A stretch of 64,000 nt of DNA from assembly GCA_040220455.1 (NCBI GenBank), contig JAVJUS010000130.1, positions 40,592-104,591 of the forward strand, read 5' to 3'. The notes under the pieces were generated by a model that was not told the DNA's origin, did not search any database, and saw only the letters and a program-made list of their open reading frames with translations. Positions 8,413 through 17,173 of the stretch are shown piece after piece (position 1 is the first letter of the stretch; each line of letters opens with the position of its first letter). The DNA comes from JAVJUS01 sp040220455 (lineage in GTDB: Bacteria > Pseudomonadota > Alphaproteobacteria > DSM-16000 > Inquilinaceae). Position numbers and translations under genes: made by a program.

Positions 8413-9583
8413 GCAGGACCACCGCCGCGTCGGACGGCCAGCTCACCCACACCCGGTCCTCCCAGGTGATCGGCCGGTCGACCATGCGGAAGGCGTTCTG
8501 GGTGATGACCCGCACCGTCACGCCGGTGTCCAGGCGCACCAGATATGTGGACACGCTGCCCAGATAGGCGATCTCCTCGACCGTTCCCGCCGCCCGGTTC
8601 GGCCCCGGCTCCAGCGCCTCCTTGGTGATGGCCAGCTTCTCCGGGCGCAGGGCGACCCAGACGGTCTGGCCCTCGACGCCGGGGACCGAGTGATCTAGGC
8701 GGATGTCGCAGCCCGACTGGGCGCTCTCGATCACGGCGTGGTCGGCCTCGTCGACGGCGATCCGGCCCTCGAAGGTGTTGACCTGGCCGATGAACTCCGA
8801 GACGTAACGCGACTTCGGGAACTCGTAGATCTCCGCCGGCGGGCCGGTCTGGAGAATGCGGCCGTCCTTCATCACGGCGATGCGGGTCGACATGGTCATC
8901 GCCTCCTCCTGGTCGTGGGTGACGACCACGAAGGTGATGCCGACGGTCTCCTGGATATTGACGAGCTCGAACTGGGTGCGCTCGCGCAGCTTCTTGTCGA
9001 GCGCGGCCAGCGGCTCGTCGAGCAGCAGCAGCTTCGGGCGCTTGACGAGGCTGCGGGCGAGCGCGACGCGCTGGCGCTGGCCGCCGGAGAGCTGGTGCGG
9101 CTTGCGCCGGGCGAAGCGCTCGAGCTGGACGAGGTCGAGCGCTTCGGCCACGCGCTCGCGCATCTCGGCCCTGGGCACGCCGTCCTGGCGCAGGCCGAAG
9201 GCGACGTTCTGCTCCACCGTCATGTGCGGGAACAGGGCGTAGGACTGGAACATCATGTTGACCGGCCGCTCGTAGGCCGGGACATCCGTGACATCCACGC
9301 CGTCGATGAAGAGCCGGCCCGAACTCGGCGTCTCGAAGCCGGCGAGCATGCGCAGCAGGGTCGTCTTGCCGCAGCCCGACGCGCCGAGCAGGGAGAAGAA
9401 CTCGCCCTTGTAGATGTCGAGATCGACGTCGTCGACGGCGACGAAGTCGTCGAATCGCTTGGTGACGCCCTGGATGCGGACATAGGGCTCGGCGCCGGGG
9501 CGCTGCCAGGGCGCGTCGTCGACCGGGGCGCCGCCGCGGTGGTCCTTCGGGGCGTGGGGGGCCGACCCGTCGGCCAGAGTCAT
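8405..9583 (-). CDS. potA: Polyamine ABC transporter ATP-binding protein (PotA-like)
   Basis: This 392-residue ATPase energises polyamine import. After a 35-residue N-terminal extension it shows Walker A GASGCGKTT, signature LSGGQRQR, Walker B LLLLDEPLAALD and the switch His in VTHDQEEAMTM. The C-terminal third is a TOBE regulatory domain (VALRPEKLAI). AGGAGGGG directly precedes the ATG. It follows the binding protein by 73 bp and overlaps the PotB-like gene by 8 nt. Confidence 0.94.
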   Translation of the reverse strand: MTLADGSAPHAPKDHRGGAPVDDAPWQRPGAEPYVRIQGVTKRFDDFVAVDDVDLDIYKGEFFSLLGASGCGKTTLLRMLAGFETPSSGRLFIDGVDVTDVPAYERPVNMMFQSYALFPHMTVEQNVAFGLRQDGVPRAEMRERVAEALDLVQLERFARRKPHQLSGGQRQRVALARSLVKRPKLLLLDEPLAALDKKLRERTQFELVNIQETVGITFVVVTHDQEEAMTMSTRIAVMKDGRILQTGPPAEIYEFPKSRYVSEFIGQVNTFEGRIAVDEADHAVIESAQSGCDIRLDHSVPGVEGQTVWVALRPEKLAITKEALEPGPNRAAGTVEEIAYLGSVSTYLVRLDTGVTVRVITQNAFRMVDRPITWEDRVWVSWPSDAAVVLHD

Positions 9584-9656
9584 GGACCCCTCCTGGAGGA
9601 GGCGAGCCCGTGCCCGGCGGCCCGGAAATCGGACCGCCGGGGCGGACAGGGCGAGC

Positions 9657-10781
9657 CTACTGGCCCGTGCGCACGCGCGTCCAGGCGCGGGTCTCCTGGC
9701 GATTGTAGCGCGGCGACTTGGTCACCGCGGCGAACAGGCTCTCCTGGATCTCCGGGCCCGGGAAGATGGCCGGGTCGGTCTTGATCTCCTCGTCGACCAT
9801 TTCCAGCGAGTCGGGCACCGCGTTGGCGTACCAGACATAGTTGGTGATGCCGGCCATTACCTCGGGCCGCAGGATGTAGTCGATCCACTTGTGCGCGGCG
9901 TCGGGATGCGGCGCGTCGGCCGGGATCGCCATCATGTCGAACCAGATCAGCGTGCCTTCCTCGGGGATGATGTAGCGGATATCCACCCCGTTGTCGGCCT
10001 CGGCCGCCCGGTCGGCCGCGATGAAGATGTCGCCGGAGAAACCCATGGCGACGCAGATTTCGCCGTTGGCCAAGTCGTTGATGTACTGCGAGGAATGGAA
10101 GTAGCGGACATGCGGACGGACATGCATCAGATGCTCCGTCGCCCGGTCCAGCATCTCCGTGTCCTCGGCATGCGGGTCGCCGCCCAGGTAGTTGATCGCG
10201 ACGCCCATAACCTCGTCGGCGGAATCGAGGATCGTCACGCCGCAATCGGCGAGCTTGGCGACCGTCTCCGGGTCGAAGATCAGGTCCCAGGAGCTCGGGA
10301 TCTCGCCCAGCCGCTCCTCGACCATGTCGACGTTCACGCCGATGCCGTTGGTGCCCCACTGGTAGATGGCGCCGTGCTCGTTGCCCGGGTCGGCCGTCGC
10401 GACCCGCTCCATCAGCGCCGGGTCCAGGTTCTCCAGATTGGGGATCTTCGACTTGTCGAGCGGCTGGAGCGCGCCGGCCTGGATCAGCCGCGCCAGGAAC
10501 GGCATGGCCGTCGGCACGACGATGTCGTAGCCCGAATTGCCGGCCAGCAGCTTCGCCTCGACGGTCTCGTTGTTGTCGTAGACGTCGTAGGAGACCTCGA
10601 TGCCGAACTCCTCCTCGAAGTTCGCGATCGTGTCCTCGCCGATATAGTCCGACCAGTTGTAGACATTGAGCTGGTCGGACTCCTGGGCCGCCGCGGGGCC
10701 CGCCATCAGAGCCACCGCCGCGACGCTTCCGGCGAGCGCGCCGAGCGTCCTGCGGGTCGGAAATGTCGTCCGGTCGATCAT
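9657..10781 (-). CDS. potF: Periplasmic polyamine-binding protein (PotD/PotF-like)
   Basis: This 374-residue periplasmic protein is the first gene of the operon and captures the polyamine. The ATG at 10781 is chosen over a frame to 10868 because GGGAGG lies 10 nt upstream and an export signal follows: TFPTRRTLGALAGSVAAVAL with cleavage near AAA-QES. The mature chain begins LNVYNWSDYIGEDTI, the hallmark of PotD/PotF, and ends with the family region WIDYILRPEVMAGITNYV. The exact ligand (putrescine, spermidine or agmatine) cannot be told from the sequence alone. Confidence 0.93.
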   Translation of the reverse strand: MIDRTTFPTRRTLGALAGSVAAVALMAGPAAAQESDQLNVYNWSDYIGEDTIANFEEEFGIEVSYDVYDNNETVEAKLLAGNSGYDIVVPTAMPFLARLIQAGALQPLDKSKIPNLENLDPALMERVATADPGNEHGAIYQWGTNGIGVNVDMVEERLGEIPSSWDLIFDPETVAKLADCGVTILDSADEVMGVAINYLGGDPHAEDTEMLDRATEHLMHVRPHVRYFHSSQYINDLANGEICVAMGFSGDIFIAADRAAEADNGVDIRYIIPEEGTLIWFDMMAIPADAPHPDAAHKWIDYILRPEVMAGITNYVWYANAVPDSLEMVDEEIKTDPAIFPGPEIQESLFAAVTKSPRYNRQETRAWTRVRTGQ

Positions 10782-10879
10782 CACGAAGAAGCCTCCCGCC
10801 CTTCCGGGCTTGTCCCGTTCATGGTCGCCGCCGCGCACCGTCGCCAGCGCGCCGCCGCATCGCACCATCGCTTGCAGGC

Positions 10880-10908
10880 ATGAAAGCGACCCCCCGGAAG
10901 GTTGTCAA
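10880..10908 (-). promoter_or_regulatory. Sigma70-type promoter of the polyamine-transporter operon
   Basis: On the minus strand a consensus -35 box TTGACA (10903-10908) is separated by 17 nt from TTTCAT (10880-10885), a 4 of 6 match to the -10 consensus. The predicted start site is roughly 90 nt upstream of the binding-protein ATG. Spacing and position are right; the -10 box is only fair. Confidence 0.6.
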
Positions 10909-10960
10909 TCGACAGGGGTTTACGGCCAATTCCTCGTGATAAAGGGGAAACCGAGACCCG

Positions 10961-11710
10961 TCATACACGGGCGGCGACAAGTCGTCTCCCGTCCTCGGCG
11001 TGGAGCACGAGGCGACCGTCGGGCTCGACCGAGAAGCGGCGCACCGTCTCCAGGAAGGCGAGGAACCGGGTTTCCCGCTCGCCGACGGCCCGGTCGGGGC
11101 AGGCCATCAGCGTCGCCGCGGCCGGGCCGACGGTGAGTCCCTCGCCGGTCAGCGTGTAGGTGGCGCGATAGCGGTTGCAGCCGGCCGATCCGGCGAGCCC
11201 GCCCTGCGCGTCGAAGTCGAGCGTCGGCGCGCTGTCGGCCGGCACCGTCTCGCCGGCAAGCGCGACCACCCGCCACGGCCCATCGGCGAGCAGCGCGGCC
11301 GGGTCGCCGCCGCAGCCGGAGAGGTTACGCTCCGGCGTCTCGACGGTCACCGTGCGCGGATAGGGCATCCCGGTCATCGAGTCGCCGCAGAGGGTCTCGC
11401 GGACCATCACGGTCAGCGGCCCGGCCTCCGTCGCGGCGCGGTAGACCGTCGCACCGTCGCGCCGCGTCGACCCCTCGACCGGCGCCTCGAGACGGGTCTC
11501 GCCATAGTCGCCCACATAGACGAGCCGGCCGTCGGCGATCTCCAGCGTCCAACCAGGCTCGTTGCCGCGTGCGGCGAGGCCGGCTTCCGTTGCCCGGCCC
11601 GGCCCGGTCGCCTCTGCACCGTCTCCGCCCGTCCCCGCCGGGCCGGCGCAGGCGCCCAGCGCCAGAGCGCCAATCGCGGCCGCGGCCGCGACCATCCGTG
11701 ACATCGTCAT
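10961..11710 (-). CDS. META-domain lipoprotein (HslJ-like)
   Basis: This 249-residue envelope lipoprotein begins MTMSRMVAAAAAIGALALGAC, with a lipobox LGAC whose Cys is residue 21. An N-terminal domain carries GNEPGWTLEIADGRLVYVG, as seen in proteins that bind or sense small ligands, and the C-terminal META domain carries the typical AGSAGCNRYRATYTL and LMACPD segments. META proteins such as HslJ are linked to envelope stress and novobiocin resistance, but no enzymatic role is known. GGAGGG upstream fixes the start at 11710. It is convergent with nothing and diverges from the helicase gene. Confidence 0.85.
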   Translation of the reverse strand: MTMSRMVAAAAAIGALALGACAGPAGTGGDGAEATGPGRATEAGLAARGNEPGWTLEIADGRLVYVGDYGETRLEAPVEGSTRRDGATVYRAATEAGPLTVMVRETLCGDSMTGMPYPRTVTVETPERNLSGCGGDPAALLADGPWRVVALAGETVPADSAPTLDFDAQGGLAGSAGCNRYRATYTLTGEGLTVGPAAATLMACPDRAVGERETRFLAFLETVRRFSVEPDGRLVLHAEDGRRLVAARV

Positions 11711-11850
11711 GGCGTCGCCCTCCCCTCCCCTCGCCCGACCCGGCCGGCCGGCACGTCCGGTATGACGCAGGACGCCGGCCGCGCGCAATCGTCCCGGCGC
11801 AGTGGCCCCGGGGCTGGCCGGCGGCGTCGCGGTTGCTATAGTCCCTGGTC

Positions 11851-14391
11851 ATGGACGGCGACGCCGACCGCCCCTCCCTCGCGCTCGACAGCCCCGACGC
11901 CCCGCCGGCCCCGACCGATGGCGCGCCGCTGCCCCCGCTGTTCGAGGGCTGGTTCGCGTCGCGCGGCTGGGTGCCGCACGCCCACCAGCGCGCGCTGCTC
12001 GACGCCGCGCGTACCGGCGAGAGCGCGCTGCTGATCGCCCCGACCGGCGGCGGCAAGACCCTGGCCGGCTTCCTGCCCTCGCTGGTCGAGCTCGCCGAGC
12101 GGCCGCGTGCCGGGCTGCACACGCTCTATATCTCGCCGCTCAAGGCCCTGGCGGTGGACATCCACCGCAACCTGGACCTGCCGATCGCCGAGATGCGCCT
12201 GCCCATCCGGCACGAGACGCGCACCGGCGACACGCCCCAGGCCAAGCGCGAGCGCCAGCGCCGCAACCCGCCCCATCTGCTGATGACGACGCCGGAGAGC
12301 CTGGCGCTGATGCTCTCCTACCCCGACGCCGACCGGATCTTCACCGGCCTGCGCTGCGTCGTGGTCGACGAGCTGCACGCGCTCGCCGGCACCAAGCGCG
12401 GCGACCTGCTGGCGCTCGGCCTCTCCCGCCTGGCGGCGCTGGCGCCGAAGGCCCGGCGGGTCGGGCTGTCGGCGACGGTCGCCCATCCCGACGCCCTGAC
12501 CGCCTGGCTCAGCCGGACGGGCCGGGCCGAGGGCGGCGATGTCCGCCGGGTGATCGGCCGCTCCGGCGCCCGCGCCCGGGTCGAGATCCTGGAGTGCGAG
12601 ACCCCGCCACCCTGGTCCGGGCACATGGGCGCCTATGCCGTGCCGACGATCTACGAGCGCCTGAAGGAGGCGGGCACGACGCTGATCTTCGTCAACACCC
12701 GCGCCCAGGCGGAGATCGTGTTCCAGGAAATCTGGCGCCTGAACGAGGCGACGCTGCCCATCGCGCTCCATCACGGCAGCCTGTCGCGCGAGCAGCGCCG
12801 CAAGGTCGAGACGGCGATGGGCGAGGGCCGGCTGCGCGCCGTCGTCGCGACCTCGTCGCTCGATCTCGGCATCGACTGGGCGGCGGTCGATCTCGTCATC
12901 CAGGTCGGGGCGCCCAAGGGCGTCAGCCGCCTGCTCCAGCGCATCGGCCGGGCCAACCATCGCCTCGACACGCCCTCGCGCGCCCTGCTCGTCCCCGGCA
13001 ACCGGTTCGAGGTGCTGGAGTGCCGCGCCGCGCTCGACGCCATCGCGGCCATGACCCTCGACGGCGACCCGCCGCCGCCGGGCGGGCTCGACGTCCTGGC
13101 CCAGCACATTCTCGGCACGGCCTGCGCCGGGCCGGTCGACGCCGACGCGCTCTACGCGCAGGTGACCTCGGCCGCGCCTTATGCCGGGCTGGAGCGGGAG
13201 ACGTTCGACGACGTCTTCGACTATGTCGCCACCGGCGGCTACGCGCTGGGCGCCTATGACCGCTGGCACCGTCTCGTGCGCGGCGAGGACGGGCTCTGGC
13301 GCATCGCGCGCAAGGACGTGGCGCGGGCCTATCGCATGAATGTCGGCACGATCGTCGAGGCGACGACGCTCAAGGTCCGGCTCAGGCGCGGCCGGGTCCT
13401 GGGCGAGATCGAGGAGTACTTCGTCCAGGGCCTGGAGCCCGGCGACACCTTCGTGTTCGCGGGCGAGCTGCTGCGCTTCGAGGGGCTGCGCGACACGGTG
13501 GTCGAGGTCACCCGCGGCGGCGAGGGCGAGCCCAAGGTCCCCGCCTATGCCGGCGGCAGGCTGCCGCTGTCGACCCATCTGGCCGACCGGGTGCGCGGGC
13601 TGCTGCAGGACCCCGCGCGCTGGGCCGAGCTGCCGGAGCCGGTACACGAGTGGCTGCGCCTGCAGCGCTGGCGCTCGCTCCTGCCGCGCCGCGACACGCT
13701 GCTGGTCGAGACCTTCCCGCGCGCCGGCAAGCAGTTCCTGGTCGCCTACTGCTTCGAGGGGCGCAACGCGCACCAGACGCTCGGCATGCTGCTGACCAAG
13801 CGGATGGAGCGTGCGCGCCTGGGCCCGCTGGGCTTCGTCGCCACCGACTACGTGCTGGCGGTGTGGAGCCTGCGGCCAGCCTACGAGTATCCGGGCAGCC
13901 TGGGCGCGCTGTTCGACCAGGACATGCTGGGCGACGACCTGGAGGCCTGGATGGACGAGAGCTCCATGCTGCGCCGGACCTTCCGCCATGTCGCGGTGAT
14001 CGCCGGGCTGATCGAGCGGCGCCATCCGGGTCACGAGAAGACCGGCAAGCAGGTCACGGTCAACGCCGACCTGATCTACGACGTCCTGCGCCGGCACGAG
14101 CCGGGCCACGTGCTGCTGCGCGCGACCCGGGCGGACGCCGCGCGCGGGCTGATCGACGTCGGCCGCATCCAGGGGATGCTGGCCCGCGTCGCCGGCCGGA
14201 TCGTCCACAAGCCGCTGGAGCGGATCTCCCCCCTCGCCGTCCCGGTCCTGCTGGAGATCGGCCGGGAGCAGGTCTATGGCGGCGCGCTCGACGCGCTGCT
14301 GACCGAGGCCGAGGAGGACCTGATCGCCGAGGCGATGCCCGAGCTCGCCGGCGGCCAAGCCGCCCGGGACCAGAGCGCCCTGCCCTTGTGA
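11851..14391 (+). CDS. Lhr-like DEXH-box helicase (ligase-associated type)
   Basis: This 846-residue ATP-dependent 3'-5' helicase is of the Lhr-core type implicated in DNA damage response. Walker A APTGGGKT is at 63-70, the DEXH box DELH at 173-176, the SAT motif at 207-209, the second RecA domain carries VATSSLDLGIDW and QRIGRANHR, and a Lhr-type winged-helix and C-terminal domain complete the protein. Length matches Lhr-core (about 820-900), not full Lhr (about 1500). In many bacteria this gene is next to a PdeM-like phosphoesterase, an exonuclease and an ATP-dependent ligase; none of those is in this window, so it stands alone here. Confidence 0.93.
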   Translation: MDGDADRPSLALDSPDAPPAPTDGAPLPPLFEGWFASRGWVPHAHQRALLDAARTGESALLIAPTGGGKTLAGFLPSLVELAERPRAGLHTLYISPLKALAVDIHRNLDLPIAEMRLPIRHETRTGDTPQAKRERQRRNPPHLLMTTPESLALMLSYPDADRIFTGLRCVVVDELHALAGTKRGDLLALGLSRLAALAPKARRVGLSATVAHPDALTAWLSRTGRAEGGDVRRVIGRSGARARVEILECETPPPWSGHMGAYAVPTIYERLKEAGTTLIFVNTRAQAEIVFQEIWRLNEATLPIALHHGSLSREQRRKVETAMGEGRLRAVVATSSLDLGIDWAAVDLVIQVGAPKGVSRLLQRIGRANHRLDTPSRALLVPGNRFEVLECRAALDAIAAMTLDGDPPPPGGLDVLAQHILGTACAGPVDADALYAQVTSAAPYAGLERETFDDVFDYVATGGYALGAYDRWHRLVRGEDGLWRIARKDVARAYRMNVGTIVEATTLKVRLRRGRVLGEIEEYFVQGLEPGDTFVFAGELLRFEGLRDTVVEVTRGGEGEPKVPAYAGGRLPLSTHLADRVRGLLQDPARWAELPEPVHEWLRLQRWRSLLPRRDTLLVETFPRAGKQFLVAYCFEGRNAHQTLGMLLTKRMERARLGPLGFVATDYVLAVWSLRPAYEYPGSLGALFDQDMLGDDLEAWMDESSMLRRTFRHVAVIAGLIERRHPGHEKTGKQVTVNADLIYDVLRRHEPGHVLLRATRADAARGLIDVGRIQGMLARVAGRIVHKPLERISPLAVPVLLEIGREQVYGGALDALLTEAEEDLIAEAMPELAGGQAARDQSALPL

Positions 14392-14530
14392 GGCGGGAAC
14401 GATCTCGGCCGCCATCGTAGCAACCATGATGTCGGGGTCGGAAGAGCGAAGCGATCCCCACATCGCGCCGACGCCGGATCGAACAGCGACGGCTCCAACG
14501 CACGAAGACGTCCTTCGTCACGTCCATGTA

Positions 14531-14641
14531 TTCGTCATCCCCGCGAAAGCGGGGATCCAAGTTGTTCCGGCACGCACCATTCATCCGATCGCGAGCGAAT
14601 CCGCACGACGACTGGATCCCCGCCTTCGCGGGGATGACGAA
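14531..14641. repeat. Paired hairpin repeat (CATCCCCGCGAAAGCGGGGATCC type)
   Basis: Two arms, 14531-14559 and 14613-14641, are inverted copies of each other. Each arm is itself a hairpin: the first has CCCCGC (14539-14544), a GAAA loop and GCGGGG (14549-14554). The 53 bp between them is unrelated. Units of this kind are scattered between genes in many proteobacterial genomes and behave like REP elements; here they follow the 3' end of the helicase gene, where they could also act as a bidirectional transcript end. Confidence 0.85.
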
Positions 14642-14668
14642 ATGAGAAGGGCGTAGACGGGGACTTCG

Positions 14669-14752
14669 TAGGTCGGTCGAGCGCCAGCGAGCCCGACGTC
14701 TCCGACCCCGGACCGGGCGATCCTGTCGGGCTCGCTTCGCTCGGCCGACCTA
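14669..14752. repeat. Inverted repeat containing TAGGTCGG ends, overlapping the EamA stop codon
   Basis: The left arm (14669-14697) and right arm (14725-14752) are near-perfect inverted copies, TAGGTCGG at the outside and GCGAGCCCGAC at the inside. The right arm provides the TAG stop codon of the EamA gene (14750-14752). A third, diverged copy of the same unit is at 21741-21769 and provides the stop codon of the chemoreceptor gene in the same register. Confidence 0.8.
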
Positions 14753-15655
14753 TGCTCGTCCCGGCTTGGCGGCCGGCGTCTTCGGCGCGGGCTTGGCGAG
14801 GATCAGGGTGTTGCCGGCCAGGATCAGGGCGACGGCGACGCCCTCGCGCAGGGACCACTGGTAGCCCTCGAACACCGTCGACAGGCCGAGCGCGATGATC
14901 GGGAACAGCACGGTGGCATAGCCCGCCCGCTCGGGCCCGATGCGCCCGACCAGGCTCAGATAGCAGCCGAAGCCGAAGACCGAGCCGAACAGCGCCAGAT
15001 AGAGCAGCGAGAAGGTGTAGCCGAGCGTCGGCTCGTAGGTGAAGCTCGCCCCGGATGCGGCGGCGTAGATCAGCATGAAGACCGCGCCGTAGCCCATGCC
15101 GAAGGCGTTGGCCTGGACCACCGGCACGCCGGCCTGGCTGTTGCGCGACGACGCCATGCTGCCGAAGCTCGCCGACAGGGTTCCGGCCAGGCACAGGATC
15201 AGCCCCAGGCTGCCGCCGCGGTCCAGGCTGAAGGCCGCCAGCTCGGGCCAGAAGGTCACGCACAGCCCGACGATGCCAAGCACCGCGCCGGCGATGACCC
15301 GCGCCTCCGGCTTGCGCCCGAAGAACAGGCCGGCATTGGCGATGTTCATCACCACGATGGTGGAGAAGACGATCGCCACCAGCCCCGACGTCAGGTAAGC
15401 GCTCCCGTTGTAGATAAGCAGGTAGTTGGTCGAGAAGAAGCACAGGCCGAGGGCCGCGATGAACAGGTGGTCGCGCGCCCGGAACCGCATCGGCAGGCCG
15501 CGGACCGCGCAGAACGCGAACAGCAGGACCGAGGCGATCAGGAAGCGATAGGCGACCGAGACCTCCACCGGCACGACGCCGAGCTGCATCTTGATCGGCA
15601 GCCAGGTGGTGCCCCAGATCAGCACCGTTCCGGCATAGAGCAGCAGATTGACCAT
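14750..15655 (-). CDS. EamA/DMT-family transporter
   Basis: This 301-residue membrane protein has ten predicted helices in two EamA repeats (first about 5-135, second about 150-285), with the family start WGTTWLPIKMQLGVVP and the second-half feature VGRIGPERAGYATVLFPI. DMT proteins of this type usually export amino acids or other small metabolites. It is last in a same-strand run behind the transaminase, PhyH and VOC genes (97 bp after the transaminase), which suggests that it exports their product. The stop codon lies within a dispersed repeat. No good ribosome-binding site is visible before the ATG. Confidence 0.88.
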   Translation of the reverse strand: MVNLLLYAGTVLIWGTTWLPIKMQLGVVPVEVSVAYRFLIASVLLFAFCAVRGLPMRFRARDHLFIAALGLCFFSTNYLLIYNGSAYLTSGLVAIVFSTIVVMNIANAGLFFGRKPEARVIAGAVLGIVGLCVTFWPELAAFSLDRGGSLGLILCLAGTLSASFGSMASSRNSQAGVPVVQANAFGMGYGAVFMLIYAAASGASFTYEPTLGYTFSLLYLALFGSVFGFGCYLSLVGRIGPERAGYATVLFPIIALGLSTVFEGYQWSLREGVAVALILAGNTLILAKPAPKTPAAKPGRA

Positions 15656-15752
15656 GGTTCCGTCGGCGGTTCGGACTGCGAGGCGGGAAAAGTGGCTCCC
15701 GTCGGGCGCGCCGATCCTTCGATCGTCCTCGCCCGGGGGTCGTGCCGGTCTA

Positions 15753-17093
15753 TCACTCGGCGATGGCGGCCGTCGAGAGGGGGCGCGCCGCGCCGGCGCC
15801 GCCCTCGATCCGGTCGCGTACGAACCCGGCGAGGCGGTGCACGCCCTCGCGGATCTGGTCCGGCGTGAGGTAGCTGTATGACAGGCGGAGCTGGCGCTCC
15901 CCGCCAGCGCCGAGATAGAAGCTCGACATCGGCGTCCAGATCACGCCATGGGTGCCGGCGGAGACCGCCAGGGCCTCGGCGTCGGCCGCGAAAGGCACGT
16001 CGACGGTCAGGAAGAAGCCGCCGCGCGGACGGTTCCACCGGACCTCCGCCGCCCAGCCGGCCTCCTCCGGGAAGGCCTCGGCCAGGGCGTCGAGCAGCGT
16101 CGCCCGGTTGGTCTCGTACCAGCCGATCGACTTGGCGTTGGCCGCCTCGATGTTGTCGGCGTGGCGGACCAGCAGCCCGCCCACCACCGCCTGGCACAGC
16201 GCCGGCGTGTTGACGGTGACCATGCTCTTGATCTTGGAGAGCTCGTCGGCCAGCAGCCCGGTCCCGCCCGGGCCGTCGACCGGCTGGTCGGCGATGGCGA
16301 AGCCGACCCGCACGCCCGGAAAGGCGGATTTGGAGAACGAGCCCAGATAGACCACCCGGCCCCCGGTATCGAGGGACTTCAGCGTCGGCAGGCGGGTGCC
16401 CGGCGCGGTGAAGAGGCCATAGGCGTTGTCCTCCAGCAGCACGAGTTCCTCGGCCTCCGCCGCGTCGAGCAGGGCCCGGCGCTCCTCGACCGACATGGTA
16501 AGGCCGGAGGGATTGGCGAAATCGGGATTGACGTAGAAGGCCCGCGCCCGCTTGCCGCGCGCGCGCAGCGCCGCCAGCTTGGCCGCCAGGTCGGCCGGGT
16601 CTGGCCCGCCGCCGGCCTCGCGCACGCCGACGACCTCGAGCCCCAGGAGCCGTGCCGCGCCGACGATGCCGACATAGCAGGGCTCGGTGACCAGCAGCAC
16701 CTGGTCGGGGTCGGCGAAGAGCGCGCGCAGCACGATCAGCATCGCCTCCTGGCAGCCGACCGTGACGACGAGCGCGGCGGGATCGACGTCGATGCCCTCG
16801 TCCCGGCGCAGCATCCGGGCGACGAGCTCGCGGATCTGGCCCGCCGTCGCGCCGTACTGGAAGAGCGCGCGGACGATGGCGCGCTCCTCCCGCCCCTCCG
16901 CCTCGCGCAGATGCGTGACATAGGCGTCCAGATTGCGCCGGATGTCGGCGATCTCGTAGAAGCCGTCATAGGGCCGGCCGGGGCCGAACGAGATCGCGTC
17001 CGGATAGCGCATCGTGATCTCGTTGAGGAAATTCATCGACTCCAGGCACGGGTCGGAGACCGAGGCGTGGAGTGCTGCGCGGTCGAGGCGCAT
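15753..17093 (-). CDS. PLP-dependent transaminase, HpgT/MocR-type fold I
   Basis: This 446-residue aminotransferase is class I/II without the helix-turn-helix of MocR regulators. The PLP lysine is Lys255 in YLGSFSKSAFPGVRVGF, and NPDFANPSG at 189-197 and LLEDNAYGLF at 219-228 are the other cofactor-binding motifs. The N-terminal SDPCLESMNFLNEI and GPGRPYDGFY, and LLADELSKIKSMVTVNTPAL near 281, resemble HpgT, the transaminase that makes hydroxyphenylglycines in glycopeptide producers. AGGAGG precedes the ATG. It lies 80 bp after the PhyH gene. Assignment to transaminase is sure; hydroxyphenylglycine specificity is inference from resemblance and from the VOC neighbour. Confidence 0.88.
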   Translation of the reverse strand: MRLDRAALHASVSDPCLESMNFLNEITMRYPDAISFGPGRPYDGFYEIADIRRNLDAYVTHLREAEGREERAIVRALFQYGATAGQIRELVARMLRRDEGIDVDPAALVVTVGCQEAMLIVLRALFADPDQVLLVTEPCYVGIVGAARLLGLEVVGVREAGGGPDPADLAAKLAALRARGKRARAFYVNPDFANPSGLTMSVEERRALLDAAEAEELVLLEDNAYGLFTAPGTRLPTLKSLDTGGRVVYLGSFSKSAFPGVRVGFAIADQPVDGPGGTGLLADELSKIKSMVTVNTPALCQAVVGGLLVRHADNIEAANAKSIGWYETNRATLLDALAEAFPEEAGWAAEVRWNRPRGGFFLTVDVPFAADAEALAVSAGTHGVIWTPMSSFYLGAGGERQLRLSYSYLTPDQIREGVHRLAGFVRDRIEGGAGAARPLSTAAIAE

Positions 17094-17173
17094 GGCAAGT
17101 CCTCCTGCCGGGGCGACCGCCCCCGGCCCGGCCGGGTGCCGGATCCGGGGCGGCGGATATTCCGGAAACCAGC

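Noticed and set aside
11836..14463. 875-codon minus-strand frame over the helicase
   Set aside because: It is a shadow of the Lhr gene in GC-rich DNA; the helicase motifs are all on the plus strand.
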